Source of the DNA: Neorhizobium vignae
GTDB taxonomy: Bacteria; Pseudomonadota; Alphaproteobacteria; Rhizobiales; Rhizobiaceae
NCBI RefSeq assembly: GCF_000732195.1
Contig: NZ_JNNU01000008.1
Coordinates: forward strand, 264,449-328,448
Length of the DNA: 64,000 nucleotides
Direction of reading: 5' to 3'
The position numbers were made by a program, and so were the translations under genes. Below the pieces are notes generated by a model, which saw only the letters and a program-made list of their open reading frames with translations, searched no databases and was not told the origin of the DNA. The number at the start of each line of letters is the position of its first letter. Within the stretch, counting starts at the first letter, position 1. Shown here piece by piece: positions 58,957-64,000 of the stretch.

Positions 58957-59779
58957 AAAGTGATATCGCCGAATTTGGGAAAAGTTGCGGCAGACCATCG
59001 CTCCGGTTGCCCTGACTCAACGCAATTACTAGCTCGTTCGGGGCTTGTTGCTGTCTTGCTGCAGTAGTCATGAAAGCGGGATGGAAGCGCGGTATGTAAT
59101 TTAAGTCGTTCCTCCCCTAGGGAATGCAGTCAATATTTTCGGACGACGCGCTACCGAAAGCGCTGAGGCGGAAGCTGGGCTAGATCGCGCCTCAAAGAAA
59201 GGCCCGCCGAAGCGGGCTGAGTTGGGGGATTGTCTGGAGTAGTCGGAGACGCAGCGGACATCGGTGAAGGTGCCGATGTTTGGAAGGGTTGCTACGCCCG
59301 TTATTCGAACTGCGACCGAGGGCAGACGTTCCACCCGCGAGCCAATATCCTCGTTGCCCCGTCATTTTCGAGAGTTACCCTTCCCCTGCGTGGCCATACC
59401 TATGCGAGTGATGGTCCAAGGGATTGATTTGGGTATCAGATCGTAACTGGCGGGGACGAGCCCTTGGCCTTTGCGGCTACGCCATTGTCGTCAATCGCAA
59501 GCGTGTCGGCGTCGTGGCCGATTGAAAAACTGATCCCAGGGGGTGCGCCAATCCGCCACACTGCATTCACTTGCGCTAATAGATACCGCCCGCCATATCC
59601 ACGCCGCGCGCATCGCCGGGTACTCTCCTATCCGCATGCCGTCGCCCGGCACAGGGATCAAGCATTGCCTGTGTCGGGCTCTTGGGGATCTTCATACACT
59701 CTGCCAGTCTTGTCAGAGATTTCCACTTGGCGCCCCATTCTTTTGACCTGCTCTTCATCCCGTTTCGCGACTCGCTTAT
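58957..59779. other. long non-coding accessory stretch
   Basis: No frame in this 820-base stretch carries convincing protein sequence. The only clear element is a minus-strand terminator at 59194-59217. Short frames at 59101 and 59464 have composition like random sequence. It may be a scar of lost genes. Confidence 0.5.
59194..59217 (-). terminator. orphan rho-independent terminator on the minus strand
   Basis: GCCCGC-TTCG-GCGGGC (59217-59202, read on the minus strand) is a perfect six-base stem with a stable UUCG loop, followed by CTTTCTTT. No recognisable minus-strand gene lies to its right within 1 kb. Confidence 0.6.
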
Positions 59780-60199
59780 ATGCCGGGGATGGACAAGGTC
59801 ATGCGAGACAACCTGATCGTGAAATTGCGTGCTGACGGGGAGACCATCCCGACGATCGCAAAGCAATTGGGCCTGCCAACGACGACGATTAAAGTCGTCC
59901 TGCAAAACCACGCCTACTGCATTGTGGATACTCCGCCGCCGGCAGGCATGAGCATCCGGACGGCTTGCCTTATCTGGCGCTCTCTCGGCAGTTGGCCTAC
60001 ATCAGCTAATGCCGGAGAACTTTCCCTGAGGAAGCAGGCCTTCATGAGGGCGCCCGGAACAAAGCGCAAGGACTGGCGTGATTTCGACGCATGGGTCGCT
60101 CGATCTCGTCATCCTGATCCGACGCAGCCCGCTATTACCCATGTGGAGGAAAGCGATGAAGTCTTCCTTCAGGTGGTCTCGCTCAGCCAAGGCGTCTGA
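59780..60199 (+). CDS. small HTH-containing hypothetical protein
   Basis: The 139-residue frame has an N-terminal HTH-like part (LIVKLRADGETIPTIAKQLG, then LPTTTIKVVLQNHAY) that resembles resolvase/homeodomain-like helices. The middle has WRDFDAWVARSRHP. The start is unsure; ATG 59801 (MRDNLIVKLRADG) has AAGG upstream. The region is accessory and the gene may be a mobile-element leftover. Medium certainty that it is real. Confidence 0.45.
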   Translation: MPGMDKVMRDNLIVKLRADGETIPTIAKQLGLPTTTIKVVLQNHAYCIVDTPPPAGMSIRTACLIWRSLGSWPTSANAGELSLRKQAFMRAPGTKRKDWRDFDAWVARSRHPDPTQPAITHVEESDEVFLQVVSLSQGV

Positions 60200-60212
60200 C
60201 ACGGCCTCGGAT

Positions 60213-60518
60213 TCAGATCACCGTGCGACCTAAGGGTCCCGTGTATTGTGTTCTCAACCTATGTTCCCTTGCGCGCCTCAGAAACGCGTTTGCATCAGCA
60301 AGACTAAGTATCTGGCCCATTTCATCCCAGTCTGGGAAGTTTGCCCGCAGCCATAAGAAGCCGCGGTCGCTCAGTACGCTGAGGTGCCAGCCGGATTCTT
60401 TCCGAGACAAGTCGAAATCAGCAGACGAATGTGGTGCTCTCAGATCGCTGGGTTGCTGCCCTTTTGTGACGTCCTTTGGGTGCGACTTACTTGAATAGTA
60501 ATTCTGCATACCGGTCAT
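60213..60518 (-). CDS. small hypothetical protein
   Basis: A 101-residue frame, or 98 from the second ATG at 60509, with GWHLSVLSDRGFLWLRANFP and QILSLADANAFLRRAREH: tryptophan-rich, folded-looking core after a polar start. GAGACAGG precedes the first ATG. No family recognised. The plus strand over the same bases has no better frame. Confidence 0.45.
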   Translation of the reverse strand: MTGMQNYYSSKSHPKDVTKGQQPSDLRAPHSSADFDLSRKESGWHLSVLSDRGFLWLRANFPDWDEMGQILSLADANAFLRRAREHRLRTQYTGPLGRTVI

Positions 60519-60577
60519 CCTGTCTCAGAACGATACAACCGATTACCCCAAAGCCCGTTAACCTTCGTTGACATCCA

Positions 60578-60844
60578 TCAATGCCGTCGAAGGCGTCGAA
60601 AATCTCTGGCAACCTCGGTGCTGTCCAGGACACCCCGACAAGCGACGATAATGTTACGGCAGCGCGCCTCCTCGTTCGGAGTAATATCGATAAGTTCGCC
60701 GTCAGGACCGTCCCGCTCGAATATCCGCACACCAAAAGCGATTTCCGCGAGGCGCTGTTCATGTCTTTCAATCTGAAACTGCAAATGCTCTTCGAGCTCG
60801 GAGGAGAGCGCAATAATTGCCTCCAGTGTGGTTGGAAACAACAT
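60578..60844 (-). CDS. small helical hypothetical protein
   Basis: From ATG 60844 the 88-residue product reads MLFPTTLEAIIALSSELEEH, then FQIERHEQRLAEIAFG and DITPNEEARCRNIIV; helical and acidic. A TTG 11 codons upstream (60877) keeps the frame open and could be the true start. Coding-like composition; function unknown. It is followed on the same strand by the short gene at 60213. Confidence 0.45.
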   Translation of the reverse strand: MLFPTTLEAIIALSSELEEHLQFQIERHEQRLAEIAFGVRIFERDGPDGELIDITPNEEARCRNIIVACRGVLDSTEVARDFRRLRRH

Positions 60845-60936
60845 CGTCGAGACTGCTATTTGAAATTGTGACTCCAATTGGACTATGAGTCATCCACGAA
60901 TTCGCCATTCGAGATTGTGACGTGTAGTCACATCGA

Positions 60937-61362
60937 TTAATCCGACAGCCGGAAGACTTCGGGCAATTCGTCGGGATCGCGCAGCCCCTTGAACGACGCG
61001 TGCCGGAGCTTCCCGTCGTTCGTCCATGCGCGGTACTCAATTTCTGCGACATACATCGGCCCGGTCATCACCAGGCTCTTGCCCGGGACCTTGTCAACCG
61101 GCACTCGCGTCTTGATTTTGTCGAGCATCTTCTTCAGCCGTCGAGCCTCGTCATGCTTGAAGCCGGTACCGACGCTACCGACGTATTTGTAGCCGTCCCG
61201 GTACCGCGCGCCCAGCAACAGACTGGCGATTGCGCCGGGAAGCGCTGTTGAGGGCTCGTAGCCGATGATGGCGAAGCTGTCGCTCTGGATGCACTTGATC
61301 TTCAGCCAGTCGCCGGTTCGGCCGGAGCGGTATGGCTGGTCCCGGTGCTTCGAGATGATCCC
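60937..61362 (-). pseudogene. ligD: ligD-type ATP-dependent DNA ligase, 3' fragment
   Basis: This part encodes the C-terminal end of a LigD-type ligase: GIISKHRDQPYRSGRTGDWLKIKC (given in part), which includes ligase motif V (WLKIK), and the OB-fold with YKYVGSVGTGFKHDEARRL, DGKLRHASFKGLRDPDELP. It starts abruptly at GIISKHRD. The missing upstream part is found on the same strand from 62711, so the gene is split by about 1.35 kb. LigD ligases seal ends in Ku-dependent repair. An open frame extends upstream to 61656 but that sequence is not ligase. Confidence 0.85.
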
Positions 61363-61466
61363 GGTGGACGGTGCGCCGGCCCAGCCCGCCATGCCGATCT
61401 TCGGCGAGCCGCCGAAGATCAACCCGTAACGAAGGCACTCTTCGCAATAGCGAAGGGTATGGCTTG

Positions 61467-61500
61467 GAAAAAGGGCGGCGTCCCGGCTCCGCCCTTTTTC
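61467..61500. terminator. bidirectional terminator hairpin
   Basis: GAAAAAGGGCGG (61467-61478) and CCGCCCTTTTTC (61489-61500) pair perfectly over 12 bases with a 10-base loop; A/T runs on both sides allow termination in either direction. It lies inside the segment that splits ligD, upstream of the FkbM gene, and may insulate it from outside transcription. Confidence 0.75.
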
Positions 61501-61757
61501 ACTGCCTGCGATCCCCGTTCGGGCGGAACACCTTCGGATGCAGAAGAGCGCCGCGACGTCGAGCCCGGCAGGGCGCGCCTGCATCTGCCCGTCCACCCCT
61601 ACCCATTGGGAGTAGAGGGATGAGGCTCGTGCAGCCCATTCCGCTGCAACTAGCACTTTCGTAGCCGTACCGGCGGATTCGGTCGGCGTGTAAACTTCCT
61701 CCCGCCGGCGTGGCCGTGGTCGACCGGCGCTCGTTGCAGAACGGCCTGGGGCACGAG

Positions 61758-62690
61758 ATGCAGATAAACCAAGTATTGCCGAATGCCATCTATGTCATGC
61801 GCAGGTCGATCGACAGAACGATCATAGAGCCGATGCGGCGCAGACAGTTCGCCAAGGAAAGCAACGTCTTCACGCACCGGACCAATCGGGGATATGTCTT
61901 CAACCTCGATCCCGCTCAAAGCATAGACGAAGCCATCTTCGTCGAAGGTTCCTTCGAAGGGCGGTTCCTGGACTTCCTGCATGGCCGCTTCGAGCCCGGC
62001 GCCGTCGCCCTCGATATCGGGGCGAACATCGGCAACCATGCCATCCACCTCCACGAGGACTTTGCGGAGATCCACTGCTTCGAACCCAACCCCGAGGTTT
62101 TCAGGCACCTGACCGAGAATATCCGCTCGAACGGGTTCGACAATATCCAGCTCCATCAGGCCGGACTCGGAGACTGTGACGACGTCCTCATGTTCCGCGA
62201 AAACCTCGAGGGCAATCTCGGCGCCAGCGGGTTCGTGGACGACGACACGCCGTCGGGCCACAGCCGGATCCTTCACCTGCCGGTTTTCGAGGGTGACAAG
62301 CTTATCGCCCGGCTGGGGATAACGCGGGTGGATTTCATTAAGCTCGACGTCGAAGGGTTCGAGCGCCGGGTGCTGAAGGGTCTGCGTGAAACTATCGCGC
62401 TGCGCCGGCCGATCGTCGCCTTCGAATTTCACGGCCATCTCGCCGGCCCGGATGATTTCCAGAAACTGGTATCCTTCCTGCCGGATTACCGGTTCTATGA
62501 CCTGGAATACGCGCCCGAATCCGCCTCGACGCTGGAAAAGCTGAAATGGAACTTCAGCCATGGCGGCACGCCGGTCGTCAGGCAATTCGAATATCCCGAG
62601 CCCCGGACCTACGAGAACATACTCGCCTTCCCCTCGCCGGAAGAATTCGATCGCTTCACCACACGCAGGCCCGCGCCTTCGTTATGGTGA
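61758..62690 (+). CDS. FkbM family methyltransferase
   Basis: The 310-residue protein (start ATG 61758; GTG 61710 and ATG 61797 are alternatives) has FkbM motifs: VALDIGANIGNHAIHLHEDF for SAM binding, IHCFEPNPEVFRHLTENI, and the C-terminal VDFIKLDVEGFERRVLKGL. FkbM enzymes O-methylate sugars or polyketides; in rhizobia many act on surface polysaccharides. The gene lies inside a 1.35-kb segment between the two parts of ligD, on the opposite strand, and ends only 20 bases before the ligD sequence resumes. No glycosyltransferase is nearby. A passenger gene of an insertion is the likely explanation. Confidence 0.9.
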   Translation: MQINQVLPNAIYVMRRSIDRTIIEPMRRRQFAKESNVFTHRTNRGYVFNLDPAQSIDEAIFVEGSFEGRFLDFLHGRFEPGAVALDIGANIGNHAIHLHEDFAEIHCFEPNPEVFRHLTENIRSNGFDNIQLHQAGLGDCDDVLMFRENLEGNLGASGFVDDDTPSGHSRILHLPVFEGDKLIARLGITRVDFIKLDVEGFERRVLKGLRETIALRRPIVAFEFHGHLAGPDDFQKLVSFLPDYRFYDLEYAPESASTLEKLKWNFSHGGTPVVRQFEYPEPRTYENILAFPSPEEFDRFTTRRPAPSLW

Positions 62691-62710
62691 TGACATGACC
62701 GGTGACACGC

Positions 62711-63301
62711 GAGGCCGAGCCGGCACGCATGCGCCAGCAGCTCGTCCGAATCCGCGTCGAACTCTTCCGAGATCCTGATCGCCCCGCCGGGTTCGTCGAG
62801 CGCGTCATCGCGGAGATGACGCCGGGCGGCATAATCGAGGCCGCGAAGGTCGTGCCCGTCGAGATATAGCAGATCGAAGGCATAGAGGATCGAGTTGCGG
62901 GATGGCAGCTTGCCACCGCCCTTGTCGGAAGCACCCAAGGAGTTCTGCAGCAGGCCGAAATCCGATCGCCCCTGCTCATCGAGCACCACCGCCTCGCCAT
63001 CGAGGATCATGGTGGTCGAGCCGAGAGCCTTGGGGGCGTCAGAGATTGCCGGGAACCGATGCGTCCAGTCGTGCCCGCCGCGGGAAATGATCCGGACGCC
63101 GGTCGGCTCGATATGCACAGCCAGGCGGTATCCATCCCATTTGACTTCATAGGACCACTCGTCGCCCTGCGGCCGACTGCTCTTCAGGAGTGCGAGGCAA
63201 GGCTCGACCCGGTCCGGTATGGGATCGAAGGGAAGGTGTGGCTGCTTCGGATCGCGGCGCTTGACTGGCCGACTTTGCAGCGGCGGACTGCCGGCCGGAA
63301 C
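62711..63301 (-). pseudogene. ligD: ligD-type ATP-dependent DNA ligase, 5' fragment without start codon
   Basis: The frame encodes the N-terminal part of the LigD ligase domain: KQPHLPFDPIPDRVEPCLAL, SYEVKWDGYRLAVHIEP with the lysine adenylated by ATP, TTMILDGEAVVLDEQ, LYAFDLLYLDGHDLRGL, and then LLAHACRLGL. Ligase similarity stops at 62711. No ATG, GTG or TTG occurs between the upstream stop at 63302 and GTG 63118, which lies after the catalytic lysine, so the real start is lost. It joins precisely in sense to the fragment ending at 61362. The gene is therefore broken in two ways. Confidence 0.85.
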
Positions 63302-63362
63302 TCAATGCCGTTCCAAGAATTATGGCGATGCCGGAGCACGATTCAAGTTCGAAGGTGACAAC

Positions 63363-63650
63363 ATGCGCATCATCGACGATTGGCTGGAAGATTGGATTTC
63401 AGACCGAACCAACGTCTTGGCAGATGACGTGGTTTCCCTCTCAGGCCGCCTGCGACAGTCAGCGCTCGATGAGGGCTATTCGTTGAAAAGGTTGGAGAAT
63501 GCCAGCAACGGAGACGTAGACCGGATCGTCAGACGAGCCTTCGTTCATCATCTGATTGCGCAGTCCGATATCGCGCCAGTCACGCCACCCTCCCTCGTCA
63601 TACGAGATCCACAAACAGCTTCGTCCGATGTTCGCGAATCCGCGTTTTAG
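63363..63650 (+). CDS. small hypothetical protein
   Basis: ATG 63363 (GGTGACAACATG) gives 95 residues: MRIIDDWLEDWISDRTNVLA, then LRQSALDEGYSLKRLENASN and VDRIVRRAFVHHLIAQ. It is acidic and helical with good coding character. A longer frame to 63219 lies opposite ligD sequence and is rejected. Function unknown; the next small gene follows 26 bases later and the two may form an operon. Confidence 0.6.
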   Translation: MRIIDDWLEDWISDRTNVLADDVVSLSGRLRQSALDEGYSLKRLENASNGDVDRIVRRAFVHHLIAQSDIAPVTPPSLVIRDPQTASSDVRESAF

Positions 63651-63676
63651 CTGGGTGTTGATAGGGACCTACTGCA

Positions 63677-63979
63677 ATGAGCCCGACCACCGATTTCATC
63701 GCGGAACTTGTCCGAGCCGCTAATGATATAGATAAAATGAACCCGAAAGAATCCGGGCGGCTGCTCAATCGGGCAGTTAATACTATCCGCTACATGAGAG
63801 AGCAGGCCGGCATACCGGGCAATCATACGGCGGCCGACGTCGTGATCGACTTGCAGACGACAGCTGTGGCCCTCGGCTTGGATAACCGATCGCCCGATCA
63901 GGTCAGGGCTGCCCTGCTGGATGCCGCCGGAATAATCCGAGACCTGCATATCGTGCTGAACACGGGCACCGAAATTTAG
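63677..63979 (+). CDS. small conserved hypothetical protein
   Basis: A 100-residue helical protein: MSPTTDFIAELVRAANDIDK, ESGRLLNRAVNTIRYMREQ, DQVRAALLDAAGIIRDLHIV. Length and composition fit a real gene. It follows the small gene at 63363 in the same direction. No family is recognised; small proteins of this type often lie in Rhizobiales accessory DNA. Confidence 0.65.
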   Translation: MSPTTDFIAELVRAANDIDKMNPKESGRLLNRAVNTIRYMREQAGIPGNHTAADVVIDLQTTAVALGLDNRSPDQVRAALLDAAGIIRDLHIVLNTGTEI

Positions 63980-64000
63980 ATCGGGGATCCGCCGAAGCGC

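Noticed and set aside
59101..59334. 77-codon minus-strand frame
   Set aside because: It reads straight through a strong terminator and has no protein-like pattern.
61363..61656. Extension of the ligD 3' fragment as its own N-terminus
   Set aside because: The open frame exists but the sequence is not ligase and reads through the bidirectional terminator; the true N-terminal part is at 62711-63301.
1..64000. CRISPR arrays, tRNA or rRNA genes, intact insertion sequences
   Set aside because: Looked for direct repeats with regular spacing, tRNA-like cloverleaf and CCA ends, and transposase motifs; none was recognised by eye, though a tRNA search tool could still find one.

Overview
The window looks like chromosomal DNA from an alphaproteobacterium of the Rhizobiales, most likely Rhizobiaceae (Rhizobium, Neorhizobium, Agrobacterium or Ensifer type). 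Supporting signs are high GC with strong GC3 coding bias, short ATGA overlaps inside operons, an invasion-associated-locus-B-like protein, a NolR-like ArsR regulator, LigD-type ligase remnants, and two RIME-like palindromic mosaic elements of the kind described in rhizobia. No rRNA, tRNA, CRISPR array or intact transposase was recognised.

Layout. 1-5940: four co-directional genes (two ThDP enzymes, an FMN 2-hydroxyacid oxidase and a FAD-linked oxidase) that resemble a 2-hydroxyacid to 2-oxoacid to aldehyde/acyloin pathway. 5964-13718: housekeeping and small enzymes (secreted protein, GFA, HD, SDR, isochorismatase, ABC-F, PepT, IclR). 13814-20219: an MFS pump with an IclR-type operator, a RutB-like gene broken by an amber codon, and a marR-emrB-emrA efflux operon ending in a clear terminator. 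20254-26670: a secreted-protein locus split by a TGA, a glutamine-amidotransferase-like hydrolase, a methyltransferase, two tiny hydrophilic proteins and a GH13 alpha-glucosidase. 26714-31606: a Zn/Cd/Pb-type P-ATPase whose reading frame contains an in-frame palindromic repeat, then a TPP riboswitch and thiM-thiE-thiD salvage operon. 31742-36215: a 1033-aa hybrid histidine kinase, a vapBC pair with frameshifted vapC, and an IalB-like protein. 36525-40385: a methyltransferase divergent from a FecBCD-type iron/siderophore ABC transporter with an IRO-box-like site between them. 40507-45282: a complete liv operon (livK-RIME-livH-livM-livG-livF) with a tandem-HTH LysR upstream. 46863-49560: MYG1-like, GreA-like and nucleotidyltransferase-HEPN proteins.

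From about 49.6 kb to the end the DNA is more mosaic: many short ORFans, an orphan TadG/VWA protein, an alpha/beta-hydrolase remnant, a compact LysR / Bug-receptor / acyl-CoA ligase / HCCA-isomerase cluster for probable aromatic acid use, a response-regulator remnant, and a ligD-like ligase gene split by a 1.35-kb segment that carries an FkbM methyltransferase.

The best candidates for something new are the in-frame palindromic element inside the metal ATPase, the FkbM cassette inside ligD, the dual-stereochemistry 2-hydroxyacid/ThDP module, and the set of single-lesion pseudogenes (amber in rutB-like, TGA in a secreted-protein locus, -1 in vapC, -1 in a receiver domain). Database names and functional assignments come from motif recognition only; no search was run.
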